A DNA stretch of 64,000 nt from Massilia rhizosphaerae (GCF_016093545.1 NZ_JADKYX010000015.1:89170-153169), one strand, 5' to 3'. Shown: positions 1 to 9,036, numbered from the stretch's first letter. Numbers and translations are program-made. The notes: generated by a model from the sequence alone, not told the origin.

Positions 1-1980
1 GGCGTTCGCTTCGGCCGTGCCGGTAAAGGTCGGAGTCGTGTTGCTGGTGATGTTGTCGGTGCTCGACGTGCCGGTGTCGGTGCCGGCCGTCATGTCGGGC
101 GCGGACGGCGCGCTAGGGGCCGTGTGGTCGAGCGAGTAGGTCGAGCCCGAGGCGTAGCCGGATGTGATGGCGACGCTGCTGCCGTTCTGGATGCCGGTGC
201 CGCTGCCGTTCAGGTCCAGCCGCAGGACGCCGTCGCCCGAAAGGGTGTCGACCGTCACCGTGTACGTGGTGCCGCTGCCGGTGACGCTGGCGATGCTGCC
301 GGACGCCGTGCCCGTGGCCGTGAGCGCGAAGTCGGTCGCGTCCACGCCGGTGACCGACTGGTCGAACGTCACGGTGTACTGGATCGAGGTGGCGCTGGTG
401 GACACGGTGGACGAGGCGCCGCCGGCGCGCACGATCGAACTGACGCTGGGCGCGTCGACCACGGTGAGGGTGAACGCCTGGTTGGCCACGTTGCCGGCCG
501 CGTCGGTGGCGGCGACGTAGATCTTGTACGTGCCGGCGGCCAGCGACGAGCCGCCGACCTTGAGCGACGTGCCGGAGATGGCGAAGCTGCCGTTGTCGGC
601 ATCGTTGGTGCCGTTACCGACGGCCAGCGAATAGCTGATGGACTGGCTGTCGGTGGCCGACAGCGTGGCGATCGTCGACGTGGTGGTGGCGTTCGCGCTG
701 GCGATCGTGGTCGCGCTCAGGCCAAGCCCGGTCGGCGCGGTATTGTCGATGGTCACCGCCAGGCCGGACGAGGCCGCCGAGACGTTGCCGGCGCTATCGG
801 TGGCCTTGGCAGTGAGCACATGGCTGCCGGCCGACAGGGTCGACGACGTGATCGACCAAGTGCCTCCAGTGGCCGTGGCCGTGCCGAGGAGCGTCGTGCC
901 GTCGGTGTCGTACAGCGTCACCGTGGCGTTCGCTTCGGCCGTGCCGGTAAAGGTCGGAGTCGTGTTGCCGGTGATGTTGTCGGTGCTCGACGTGCCGGTG
1001 TCGGTGCCGGACGTCATGTCGGGCGCGGACGGCGCGCTAGGGGCCGTGTGGTCCAGCGTATAAGTCGAGCCTGAGGTGTAGCCGGATGCGATGGCGACGC
1101 TGCTGCCGTTCTGGATGCCGGTGCCGCTGCCGTTCAGGTCCAGCCGCAGGATGCCGTCGCCGGACAGGGTGTCGACCGTCACCGTGTACGTGGTGCCGCT
1201 GCCGGTGACGCTGGCGATGCCGCCGGACGCCGTGCCCGTGGACGTGAGCGCGAAGTCGGTCGCATCCACGCCGGTGACCGACTGGTCGAATGTCACGGTG
1301 TACTGGATCGTGGTGGCGCTGGTGGACACGGTGGACGAGGCGCCGCCGGCGCGCACGATCGAGCTGACGCTGGGCGCGTCGACCACGTTGAGGGTGAACG
1401 CCTGGTTGGCCACGTTGCCGGCCGCGTCGGTGGCGGCGACGTAGATCTTGTACGTGCCGGCGGCCAGCGACGAGCCGCCGACCTTGAGCGACGTGCCGGA
1501 GATGGCGAAGCTGCCGTTGTCGGCATCGTTGGTGCCGTTACCGACGGCCAGCGAATAGCTGATGGACTGGCTGTCGGTGGCCGACAGCGTGGCGATCGTC
1601 GACGTGGTGGTGGCGTTCGCGCTGGCGATCGTGGTCGCGCTCAGGCCAAGCCCGGTCGGCGCGGTATTGTCGATGGTCACCGCCAGGCCGGACGAGGCCA
1701 CCGAGACGTTGCCCGCGGCATCGGTGGCCTTCGCGGTGACGGTATGGCTGCCGCCCGACAGGGTGGACGACGTGATCGACCAGTTGCCGCTGCCGTCGGC
1801 CGTGGCCGTGCCCAGCGAGGTCGTGCCGTCGGTGTCGTACAGCGTGACGGTGGCGTTCGCTTCGGCCGTGCCGGTAAAGGTCGGAGTCGTGTTGCTGGTG
1901 ATGTTGTCGGTGCTCGACGTGCCGGTGTCGGTGCCGGCAGTCATGTCGGGCGCGGACGGCGCGCTAGGGGCGGTCGTGTC
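1..1980 (-). repeat. near-identical ~925-bp tandem repeats inside the adhesin gene
   Basis: The sequence from base 1 recurs from 925 and its beginning recurs from 1852, giving periods of 924 and 927 bp. The tract gcgctagggg marks the unit at 110, 1034 and 1961. Units differ by only scattered substitutions and one codon indel, so about two full units and a partial third lie in the window. Both periods are multiples of three, so gain or loss of a unit keeps the frame. Each unit encodes about 308 residues of Ig-like fold. Confidence 0.9.
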
Positions 1981-4536
1981 GAGCGTGTAGGCCTGGCTGG
2001 CGACGGTGCCGTCGTTGCCGGCCGCATCCGTGACCTTGAACTTGAGGGTGTTGCTCGACGACAGCGTGACGCCGTCCCAGGTCAGCGTGGTGCCCGACAC
2101 CTTGCTGGTGATGTCGGTCCAGCTCGTGCCGCCGTCGAGCGAGCCGTAGACGACGTCGGTGCCGCCCGGCGCGCCGCTCAGCGTGGCGGAGATGGTCTGG
2201 GCCGTGGTTTTGGTAATGAAGTCGCTGCCGCTGGTGCCGGTGTCGCTCGACAGTGCCAGGTTGCTGAAGGTGATCGTCGGCGCGACATTGTCGACCGTCG
2301 CATTCGTGGTGTCGGCCGTCGTCTTCGCATTTCCGGCATTGTCGGTTACGCGGGCCGACACGTTGCGGTTCGTCGCGCCGTTGAGGGCGCCTGCCGCGAT
2401 GGTGTACGTGGCCGTCCACGTGCCCGACGAGTTGGTGGCGGCGACGGCCGAACCGCCGCCGAACTGGCTGAAGTCGAACGTGACGCCGGCAATGGTGTCG
2501 GTATTGTTGTCGCCGGCCAGGGTATTGTTCCACGTCGCCGTCACGGTATCGCCGGTCTTGAACGCGCCGCCCGTGCCGCTGGCGCCACCGATGGCGATGT
2601 TCCCGTCGGTCACGGTCGGCGCGACGTTGTCGACGACGGCGTTGGTCGTGTCGGCCGTGGTCTTCGTGTTGCCCGCATTGTCGGTTGCCGTGAACGAGAC
2701 GTTCTTGCTCGTGCCGTCGATCGCGCCGGCCGTGATGGTATAGGTCGCCGTCCACGTGCCGGCCGAATTGGTGGCCGCAACGGTGGAGCCGCCGCCGAAC
2801 TGGCTGAAGTCCACGGTGACGCCCGACATGGTGTCGGCGTTGTTGTCGCCCGCGGCGGTATTGTTCCAGGTTGCCGTGACCGTGTCGCCGATCTTGAACG
2901 CGCCGCCCGTGCCGCTGGCGCCGCTGATGCTGATGTTGCCGTCCGTGACCGTCGGGGCCTGGTTGTCCACCGATAAATTGGTCGTGTCGGCCGCGGTGGC
3001 GGAGGAACCGTTGGTGGCGGTGACCGAGACGTTCCTGTTGGTGGCGTCGATCGAGCCGGACGTGATCGTGTAGGTGGCCGTCCATATGCCGCTCGAGTTG
3101 GTGGCCGTTACTGCCGAGCCGCCGCCGAACTGGCTGAAGTCCATCGTCACGCCGGTGATGCCGCTGTTGTTGTCGCCGCTCGCCGTGTTGTCCCACGTTG
3201 CGGTGACCGTGTCGCCGATCTTGTAGGTGCCGCCGGTGCCGGAGCCGGAAGAGGTGATGGCGATGTGGGCGTCGGTGACGGCGGGTGGGGAGCTGATGTT
3301 GTTCAGGACGATATTGTCGATGCCCCATACAAAATTGTTGGCCGGGGAAGGCGTGGCGGACGTCGAGGTGAGCTGGGCGTAGCTGATGCCGTCGAAGATC
3401 GAGTTCGACAGCGAGACCGACCACGAGAGCGAGCTATAGCCCGGGCCAAACGTCTGGCTTCCCTTGTTCGTGGTGATCACGAGGTTCCGGTTTTCGCCGG
3501 CAATGTCGATGAGTGTGAAGGCACTGAGGTCGAACGTCTTGCTTCCCGCGACGGTGATGGTCACCTTCGATTCATAGGCGAGACCGCCGGCGCCCGTGGC
3601 CACGACAATGCCGCTCTCGTTCCCGTAGCTTCCAGTCCAGATGTTGTTGTCGCCGGTCTGGACCGCCATGCTGTTGTCGGTGGCGGTGACCACGATCGTG
3701 TCGGAGCCGACGGTCTGCTGGGCCACCTTGGTGCCATCGCCCGAGGCGCCCGATTCGAAATCGAAGGTCGACAGCAGCGTGGAATACGACTGGATCGCAT
3801 GGGCATCGAACGGCGACGCGGTGTCGATCTGCCCCTGCTGCCGCTCCAGCGTCCAGTTTCCGCCGTAGGTGCTCGTGCCCGTGTCGTCGGTGGACGTGGC
3901 GACGTTGGCCCCGGTGTCCTTGGCAAGCTGGGCGGTCCACGCCTGGCCGTCGTTGCCCTTGCCCACGTCGCAGCCATAGATCAGCACGTCGCCGTCGGTC
4001 TTGAGCGCATGGCCCAATTCGGCCAGTTCGGCTTGCACGACCGGCGTCGCCAGGCTGTCGTTGGTGATGGCGTCGCTGCCCAGGTACAGCGCGGCTTCGC
4101 TGCCGTGGCTCAGGATGTGGATGGCGTCGTAGCCCGTGTGCGTTTCGGCCCACTTGGCGATCTGCGCAAGGCCGCTGGCGCCGTGGTCGATTTCCCGGAT
4201 TTCCACGCCGGCGCGGACGCTCGCTTCCAGCGTCTTGTAATCGGTCACCGACGTGTCGACGAAGACGACTTCTTTCCGTCCACTATTTTGACTGGCATCC
4301 GCTTCGCGCACTTGCGTCGGCGGCGCGACATCGGCCAGCAGTGCATGGAGGTGCGGGTCCGGAAGCGCATGCGCCGCGTCCGCGGCAGTTGCGACGACGG
4401 CGGCATCGAACATGTACCGTTGCTCGAGCGACAGCAGGCGTGAGGCGCGGCGCAACGGACGGCGCGACGATGCCGAACGCGCGTCCTTGGCGCTCATGCG
4501 ACGAATCAGATGAATGGAGCGGTTAATGTCATTCAT
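1..4536 (-). CDS. giant DUF4347 repeat adhesin, 3' end outside window
   Basis: The reading frame starts at ATG 4536 behind a GAGG ribosome site and stays open to base 1, so at least 1512 residues are encoded and the C terminus is missing. The motif LEQRYMFDAA sits near residues 37-46, as is usual at the start of large DUF4347 exoproteins. The DUF4347 domain follows at about residues 88-250 (VFVDTSVTDY, HILSHGSEA). After a lectin-like segment come three Ig-like repeats of about 112 residues, each with FSQFGGGS, and then longer repeats with the motif APSAPDM and TPTFTGTAEANA. By family, this is a surface or secreted adhesin exported by a type I-like system. It is last in a minus-strand series with TolC-like, HlyD-like, tail-collar and Sel1 genes, which suggests they serve its export or surface display. 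Secretion signals and calcium-binding repeats, if present, lie beyond the window. Confidence 0.85.
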   Translation of the reverse strand, partial: MNDINRSIHLIRRMSAKDARSASSRRPLRRASRLLSLEQRYMFDAAVVATAADAAHALPDPHLHALLADVAPPTQVREADASQNSGRKEVVFVDTSVTDYKTLEASVRAGVEIREIDHGASGLAQIAKWAETHTGYDAIHILSHGSEAALYLGSDAITNDSLATPVVQAELAELGHALKTDGDVLIYGCDVGKGNDGQAWTAQLAKDTGANVATSTDDTGTSTYGGNWTLERQQGQIDTASPFDAHAIQSYSTLLSTFDFESGASGDGTKVAQQTVGSDTIVVTATDNSMAVQTGDNNIWTGSYGNESGIVVATGAGGLAYESKVTITVAGSKTFDLSAFTLIDIAGENRNLVITTNKGSQTFGPGYSSLSWSVSLSNSIFDGISYAQLTSTSATPSPANNFVWGIDNIVLNNISSPPAVTDAHIAITSSGSGTGGTYKIGDTVTATWDNTASGDNNSGITGVTMDFSQFGGGSAVTATNSSGIWTATYTITSGSIDATNRNVSVTATNGSSATAADTTNLSVDNQAPTVTDGNISISGASGTGGAFKIGDTVTATWNNTAAGDNNADTMSGVTVDFSQFGGGSTVAATNSAGTWTATYTITAGAIDGTSKNVSFTATDNAGNTKTTADTTNAVVDNVAPTVTDGNIAIGGASGTGGAFKTGDTVTATWNNTLAGDNNTDTIAGVTFDFSQFGGGSAVAATNSSGTWTATYTIAAGALNGATNRNVSARVTDNAGNAKTTADTTNATVDNVAPTITFSNLALSSDTGTSGSDFITKTTAQTISATLSGAPGGTDVVYGSLDGGTSWTDITSKVSGTTLTWDGVTLSSSNTLKFKVTDAAGNDGTVASQAYTLDTTAPSAPSAPDMTAGTDTGTSSTDNITSNTTPTFTGTAEANATVTLYDTDGTTSLGTATADGSGNWSITSSTLSGGSHTVTAKATDAAGNVSVASSGLAVTIDNTAPTGLGLSATTIASANATTTSTIATLSATDSQSISYSLAVGNGTNDADNGSFAISGTSLKVGGSSLAAGTYKIYVAATDAAGNVANQAFTLNVVDAPSVSSIVRAGGASSTVSTSATTIQYTVTFDQSVTGVDATDFALTSTGTASGGIASVTGSGTTYTVTVDTLSGDGILRLDLNGSGTGIQNGSSVAIASGYTSGSTYTLDHTAPSAPSAPDMTSGTDTGTSSTDNITGNTTPTFTGTAEANATVTLYDTDGTTLLGTATATGGTWSITSSTLSAGSHVLTAKATDSAGNVSAASSGLAVTIDNTAPTGLGLSATTIASANATTTSTIATLSATDSQSISYSLAVGNGTNDADNGSFAISGTSLKVGGSSLAAGTYKIYVAATDAAGNVANQAFTLTVVDAPSVSSIVRAGGASSTVSTSATSIQYTVTFDQSVTGVDATDFALTATGTASGSIASVTGSGTTYTVTVDTLSGDGVLRLDLNGSGTGIQNGSSVAITSGYASGSTYSLDHTAPSAPSAPDMTAGTDTGTSSTDNITSNTTPTFTGTAEANA
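2281..3290 (-). repeat. three diverged ~336-bp Ig-like repeats in the adhesin gene
   Basis: Three tandem units with periods of about 339 and 336 bp encode about 112 residues each. Every unit carries GTGG..KIGDTVTATW and FSQFGGGS. They are clearly less alike at DNA level than the ~925-bp units nearer the C terminus, so they look like older duplications. Confidence 0.75.
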
Positions 4537-4603
4537 GTTGTGCCTCGATGTGTTGTCGTCGCGCGATGCGAATGAGCCGTGCGGCTTGCTTCAAAAAAAT
4601 CAG

Positions 4604-4723
4604 GGGACCTCGAAAAACCGTCGCGAGCGGCCGCGATGTCGTTCGAGAAGCGCAACTGTACGAGTAGTACAGTGAGCATCGCAGGACGACAGCGCAACGC
4701 GCAGCAGGTTTTTCGACGTTCCC
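4604..4723 (-). repeat. intergenic hairpin repeat, copy 1
   Basis: Read on the minus strand, the element starts one base after the stop codon of the Sel1-repeat gene. Its ends are imperfect inverted repeats (GGGAACGTCGAAAAACC and GGTTTTTCGAGGTCCCC), and in the middle it has the palindrome-like CTGTACTACTCGTACAG. A second copy in the same orientation relative to its upstream gene lies at 49523-49659. Shared blocks include TGCGCGTTGC, GCGATGCTC, GCGCTTCTC, GCGGCCGCTCGC and ACGGTTTTTCGAGGT. A run of seven T follows within 10 bases, so the RNA hairpin may act as a terminator or 3' stabiliser. There is no open frame that I regard as a gene. Confidence 0.8.
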
Positions 4724-4724
4724 A

Positions 4725-5684
4725 TCAGTTGGGATGTTGCGCCAGGTGTTCCGCAACCTGCTGGTCGAGCTTCGGTCGCCAGCTTGCGGGCATGACCTTC
4801 AATACCTGCGCTTCGAGCTTTTCCGCCGAAGCGACGAGTTCGGGAGTCGAGCCGCGCGCTTTCGCGGCTTCGGTCCACAAGTAAATTTTCGCGAGATGTT
4901 CCGGCGCCAGCGCGCCGGTTTCCTTCTGTACCGGCGCATTCGCGTAGAGCACGGCGGTCGGCAGATAGGCAGGCGCATAACCATCGGCGGCGGCCGTCTC
5001 CAGCCACTGCCGCGCCGCGTCGAGGTCGACGTCGCCGCCTTCGCCGTTGGCGAGCATCGTGCCCAGCCGGAGCTGTGCTTCATTGACGTTGCGTTGCGCG
5101 GCTTCCCAGTACCAGTAGCGCGCCGCGGCCAGGTTTTGCGGCACGTCCTTGTCGCCCTGGTAGTAATGCGCGAGCTTGATCATGGCGGGCGGCGAATTCG
5201 CCTGGGCCGCACCGGTGCACAGCGCAATGCCTTTTTCGACGTCCTTGTCGACACCTTTGCCGCGGATGTAGTACTCCGCTTCGGAGCACAGCGAAATCAG
5301 GTGGCCGTGCGACGCCGCCTTGTCGTACCAGGCAAGCGCTTGCGGAATGTTCGCCGGACGGCCGATGCCTTCGGCCAGGCAATCGCCAAGGTAATGTTCG
5401 GCAGCGGGTACCTGCTTCTGCGCAGCCTGTTCGAACCAGGTACACGCCGCGACCGGGTTCTTCGGTCGTCCCCAACCGTTCTGATTGAACAAGCCGAGCG
5501 TGAATTGCGCGAGCGGGTTGTGCGCGGCGATGCGCTCGAAGCCCGGATAGGCCGCCGCGTAATCGCCTTTCGCGAGAAGCGCTTGCGCCGATTTGAGTTC
5601 GCGGTCCCAATCGTGTTCCGGACGTGCTCCGAAAGCGCTGAGCGGCAAGGCGAGCGACAGCAGGGCGATGGCGGTGTACTTCAT
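4725..5684 (-). CDS. Sel1-like repeat (TPR-type) secreted protein
   Basis: The product is 319 residues. It begins with a signal peptide (MKYTAIALLSLALPLSAFGA) and is followed by several Sel1-like/TPR helices of about 36 residues with the typical A..WY..AA pattern, for example residues 100-230. Sel1 repeats mediate protein-protein contacts in the periplasm or outer membrane. The gene is 60 bp downstream of the tail-collar gene and upstream of the adhesin gene, all on the minus strand, so an assembly or scaffolding role for adhesin export is a reasonable inference. No catalytic motif is visible. A hairpin repeat begins immediately after the stop codon and separates it from the adhesin gene. Confidence 0.8.
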   Translation of the reverse strand: MKYTAIALLSLALPLSAFGARPEHDWDRELKSAQALLAKGDYAAAYPGFERIAAHNPLAQFTLGLFNQNGWGRPKNPVAACTWFEQAAQKQVPAAEHYLGDCLAEGIGRPANIPQALAWYDKAASHGHLISLCSEAEYYIRGKGVDKDVEKGIALCTGAAQANSPPAMIKLAHYYQGDKDVPQNLAAARYWYWEAAQRNVNEAQLRLGTMLANGEGGDVDLDAARQWLETAAADGYAPAYLPTAVLYANAPVQKETGALAPEHLAKIYLWTEAAKARGSTPELVASAEKLEAQVLKVMPASWRPKLDQQVAEHLAQHPN

Positions 5685-5744
5685 GAAACCGGATCCTTTG
5701 GTGCGTGTTCCCGCACCTCGCGGCGCGGGAACGGCAATCGAGAT

Positions 5745-6614
5745 TTAGTCCTGGGACGGATACAAGCCGTTGATTGCGATGTAGTAGGTCATGGCCAGGT
5801 AGGGCGGCATGATGCTGAACGGCAGGCCGGAGCCGGTTATGCCGGTGTTGCCGCCGACCGCTACGCTTTGCGTACCCGTCAAGCTCGTGGTCGGGCTACC
5901 GCTGATGGTCGTCGTCGGGGTGCCGCCGAATGTCACCGCTGCGGTGCCGCTGATGGCGCCGGCCTTCATGCTGACGGTCGGTGCCGCGTCGGAATAGATT
6001 TTTAGCGTACCCGTGTAGGTGCCCAGGGAGGCGCCGGAGGGATTCGTGCCGAAGTTGCCGCCGGACGAGCCGTTCAACGTCAATGCCGAACCGTTGATCG
6101 ACCCCGTCACACCCGTCATCGTCGTCGTCGCAGTCAGCCCGGTCAGAGTCGTCTGCGCGGCAAGCGTGCCTGGCCCGACATTCACGATGACGCCACCCGT
6201 GCCAGTGACCAGCGTGTGCGTATGCGGCGGCAACTGGGAATTCGTGAGCGAGACAGTCGTCGTGCCGCCTTTGTTGCCGGCGATGTAGGTCGGCAGGCCC
6301 TGGCCGGAGCCCGCGCCGACTATGACGCGGCCCTGAAGGTCGGGCAACTGGAAGTTCGTCTGGCCGTTGCCGCCGTAGCTGATGCCAATTACCGAGAACA
6401 ATGCCGCGTTATTGCTGATCGACAAGGTAGCGCCGTTGGCGAACGCGTACATCCCGCCGCCGAAGCCTGCATTTTTCGGCCAGGCCATGATGCATACGCT
6501 GCCGATATAGGGTTCGCTGGAACATGCATAGGCCGAACCGGCCGCGCCGATGCCCCCCAGCATGCCCGCCAGCATGACGATTGCCGAAGACCTGCGTTTG
6601 AAGCCCTGTTTCAT
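5745..6614 (-). CDS. phage tail-collar domain exported protein
   Basis: The chosen start at 6614 follows an AAGGAG site with good spacing; an upstream in-frame ATG at 6656 has none. The 289-residue product has a signal peptide ending near SAYA, then a tail-collar (microcystin-dependent protein type) domain. Its marks are ALFSVIGISYGGNGQTNF, LPDLQGRV, VGAGSGQG and QLPPHTHT. The rest is a Gly/Thr/Ser-rich beta region ending in SIMPPYLAMTYYIAI, again typical of the family. Such chromosomal proteins are not phage remnants; no phage genes lie nearby. It is 49 bp downstream of the HlyD-like gene and co-oriented with the adhesin, so it may be a secreted partner. The exact role is unknown. Confidence 0.8.
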   Translation of the reverse strand: MKQGFKRRSSAIVMLAGMLGGIGAAGSAYACSSEPYIGSVCIMAWPKNAGFGGGMYAFANGATLSISNNAALFSVIGISYGGNGQTNFQLPDLQGRVIVGAGSGQGLPTYIAGNKGGTTTVSLTNSQLPPHTHTLVTGTGGVIVNVGPGTLAAQTTLTGLTATTTMTGVTGSINGSALTLNGSSGGNFGTNPSGASLGTYTGTLKIYSDAAPTVSMKAGAISGTAAVTFGGTPTTTISGSPTTSLTGTQSVAVGGNTGITGSGLPFSIMPPYLAMTYYIAINGLYPSQD

Positions 6615-6663
6615 GGTGCGTCTCCTTTTTCTTCTGATGAAAAAATAAAAAAACAAAAAGCGG

Positions 6664-7473
6664 TCATCGGTTTGGCGGGTCCATCAGCACCGTGCCGCTC
6701 ATGCCGGCGATGAGTTCGCTGAACTTGCCGTCGATGACGGCGGAAATCTTGATCGACTGGCTCACCGGATCCACCCTCGCGCCGATGCGCTGGATCTTGG
6801 CCGGGTAGCTTTTGCCGGTTTCGTCGATCGCGACCCTGAAGCCTTGATTGGGCTTGAGCCGGACCAGCCATTTGCTCGGCACGATGAATTCGAGTTCCAG
6901 CGCCGAATCGTCGAGAATCTCCAGCAGCGCCTGGCCCGGCTGGACAAACTGCTGTTCCCGCGCTTTCTGTTCCGCCACCCGGCCGCCGAACGGCGCCGCG
7001 ATCGCGCATTTCGAGACGATCGCCGCATTGGTCGCGACGTCCGCCCTGGCCTTGGCGACTTCCGCTTCGGAGAGCTCCAGTTCGACCTGGCTGACCGAAT
7101 GGAGATCGTTGAGCTTGCGGTTGGCGTTCCTGGTCGTCTCGGCGGCGACCAGCGTCGCCTTCGCCCTGCCGAGTTGCGCCTGCTGCACGGAGCAGTCGAA
7201 CATGACGAGGGTTTCGCCGGCGCGGAACCGGTTGCCTTCGGAGACGGTGATCCGGTTGATGCGCGCGCCGATCTCGGCGGCAAGCGTCGTGTAGCGCCGC
7301 GGCGTCAGTTGCGCGCGGATCTCCCGCTGGTCGAACAGGCCCGGATTCGCCTTCGCCGCGGCGTTCGGCGCAGCGGCGGCCGGCGCCGGCGCCTTGACCG
7401 GATTTGCCGCACAGGCGACATGAATGCAAGCCCCCATCACGAGGGACAGGGGCGTGAAGCGACGCAGAAGCAT
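6664..7473 (-). CDS. HlyD/RND-type periplasmic adaptor
   Basis: The product is 269 residues with an N-terminal signal sequence, followed by a lipoyl/barrel-sandwich half (INRITVSEGNRFRAGETLV), a helical hairpin, the second half (IAAPFGGRVAEQKAREQQFV) and beta-barrel segments. This order is that of membrane-fusion adaptors bridging inner-membrane pumps to TolC. The protein is short for the family (usually 350-480), with a short hairpin and no long C-terminal extension. It starts 13 bp after the TolC-like gene stop, so the two are an operon. No ABC, RND or MFS pump gene is present in the window, so the inner-membrane partner must be encoded elsewhere. Confidence 0.85.
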   Translation of the reverse strand: MLLRRFTPLSLVMGACIHVACAANPVKAPAPAAAAPNAAAKANPGLFDQREIRAQLTPRRYTTLAAEIGARINRITVSEGNRFRAGETLVMFDCSVQQAQLGRAKATLVAAETTRNANRKLNDLHSVSQVELELSEAEVAKARADVATNAAIVSKCAIAAPFGGRVAEQKAREQQFVQPGQALLEILDDSALELEFIVPSKWLVRLKPNQGFRVAIDETGKSYPAKIQRIGARVDPVSQSIKISAVIDGKFSELIAGMSGTVLMDPPNR

Positions 7474-7485
7474 GATGGATGGACC

Positions 7486-9036
7486 TTACTTGACGGTCGC
7501 CGCGGGCTGCAGCTGGCCGGTGTTCCACTGCCGCAAAGCGGTCTCGATGGTCTGCGTCAGTTCGGGCAGCGGCACGTTCCGGTCGGCGGCGATGGCGGGT
7601 TCCAGTCCCAGCGTTGCCTGCAGCCTGCTTGCCGCCGCCTGGAACTGGGACAGTGCCTGATAGCGGCGCAGCTCGCTCAGGATCGCCGCCGTTTCGTTGG
7701 CGACCAGGTCGAGTTTGCTTTGCGTTTTCGCACTTTCGCGGTTTGCCACCTGGGTGGCGATGTCGCGGTCGACCTTCCAGATGCTGTCCGCGCGCTCGAA
7801 CTGTTTCAGGGCATTGTGGTATTGCAGGTGCGCCAGATGCATCTGCGTCAGGACGATCATCTGCGTCATCATGCGCCGCTGGTCGGCGACGGCGACGCCG
7901 GCGTCCGCAAGACGCATCTGCGCGGGCGCGGACAGCACGCCGAGCAGATTGAAGGACAGTTGCGCGCCGGCTTCGGTCCAGTGCTGGTGGATCAGATAGC
8001 TGTCGTCGCTGCCGTTGACGCTGTAATTGAACGACAGGCCGGGGAAGAGCTTGAGCAGCGCGCGGCGGGTTTCCATCCGGGCGATACGCGCATTGTAGAA
8101 GGACTCCCGCAGTTCGGCGTTGTTGGCGATGACCAGTTCTTCCATCTTGTCGACGGAGACGTTCTGCCATGCGTCGCTGACGGTATCGGCCGGTTCGACC
8201 ACGGTGATGTCGCGGCCGAGCGGCGCATTGATCAGCGACGCGAGCTCGATCCGCGCGCTCGACAGTTCCTGTTCGATGGATTCGAGCAGCCGCAGATTTT
8301 CCAGGACCTGGCGCTGATAGCGCAGCGCGTCCAGCGGGCTGCGCAACCCTTCCGATTCCGATTTTCTCGAATCGCGCAGCGCGTCCTCGGCCGCCGCGAT
8401 GGTCGTCTTCACCTCGCCGCGCAGCTTTTGCGCGCTCGCGGCGCGCCAGAAGGCGGTTTCGACGTCCTGGATCAGGTTATGCAGCGCCTTGCGGCGATGT
8501 TCCGCGGCGATGAGCACGCGGTCGGCGTTCTGCCTGGATGCGTAATAGCTTTGCCCGAAATCGAGCAGGCTCCAGGTGAAAGCGAGATTGGTCGTGGTGG
8601 CCGTGCGATCGCTGGAAATGTACGGATGGGCGAGGGAGGGCTGGCCCGTGACGGAGTCGGTGCTGCGCGTGATGAGGTCTTTGTTCCTGTCGCGATAACC
8701 GGCGGATGCCACCAGTTTCGGCAGCATCTCGTAGTTGCCGACGTCGAGCTGGCCCTGCGCCAGCGCTTCTTCCATGAGCCGCGTGCGCCTGCCCAGGTTG
8801 TACTTGATGGCGCGGGCGATCGCTTCCTGGAGGGTGAGCGCATTGCTCAGGGGTTCCACGTCCTGCTGGGCGCGTTGACGGTCCGCCGCGCTGACGGTGG
8901 CGAGTTCGGACGCGGTCAGCGGATCCGGCTTCGTCGACGCGCAGCCGCTCAGCGCCAACATGGCGGACAAGGACGCGAAAAGGGTGATACGCGTCCGTGA
9001 ACGGACGAGCTTGACTTCGGAAAGTCGAGAAAGCAT
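7486..9036 (-). CDS. TolC/OMF-family outer-membrane lipoprotein
   Basis: ATG 9036 is chosen because GGGAG precedes it and a lipoprotein signal follows, with lipobox LSGC at Cys32. The 516-residue product has the two long alpha-helical repeats typical of outer-membrane efflux proteins. It would form a trimeric channel in the outer membrane for type I secretion or efflux. It is the first gene of the minus-strand series leading through the HlyD-like adaptor to the adhesin. Substrate and pump cannot be told from sequence, but the context favours export of the DUF4347 adhesin and/or the tail-collar protein. Confidence 0.88.
   Translation of the reverse strand: MLSRLSEVKLVRSRTRITLFASLSAMLALSGCASTKPDPLTASELATVSAADRQRAQQDVEPLSNALTLQEAIARAIKYNLGRRTRLMEEALAQGQLDVGNYEMLPKLVASAGYRDRNKDLITRSTDSVTGQPSLAHPYISSDRTATTTNLAFTWSLLDFGQSYYASRQNADRVLIAAEHRRKALHNLIQDVETAFWRAASAQKLRGEVKTTIAAAEDALRDSRKSESEGLRSPLDALRYQRQVLENLRLLESIEQELSSARIELASLINAPLGRDITVVEPADTVSDAWQNVSVDKMEELVIANNAELRESFYNARIARMETRRALLKLFPGLSFNYSVNGSDDSYLIHQHWTEAGAQLSFNLLGVLSAPAQMRLADAGVAVADQRRMMTQMIVLTQMHLAHLQYHNALKQFERADSIWKVDRDIATQVANRESAKTQSKLDLVANETAAILSELRRYQALSQFQAAASRLQATLGLEPAIAADRNVPLPELTQTIETALRQWNTGQLQPAATVK

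Noticed and set aside
1964..3424. A 486-codon His/Arg-rich frame in the adhesin region.
   Set aside because: It is a frame-shifted reading of the adhesin repeats on the same strand; the true frame encodes Ig-like repeats continuous with the DUF4347 domain.
4529..4756. A possible small gene across hairpin repeat copy 1, with a similar peptide across copy 2.
   Set aside because: The peptide similarity follows from the DNA repeat, the frame overlaps neighbouring genes at both ends, and no proper ribosome site is present.
5745..6614. Phage remnant suggested by the tail-collar domain.
   Set aside because: No other phage gene is nearby, the protein has a signal peptide, and such collar proteins are common in chromosomes.
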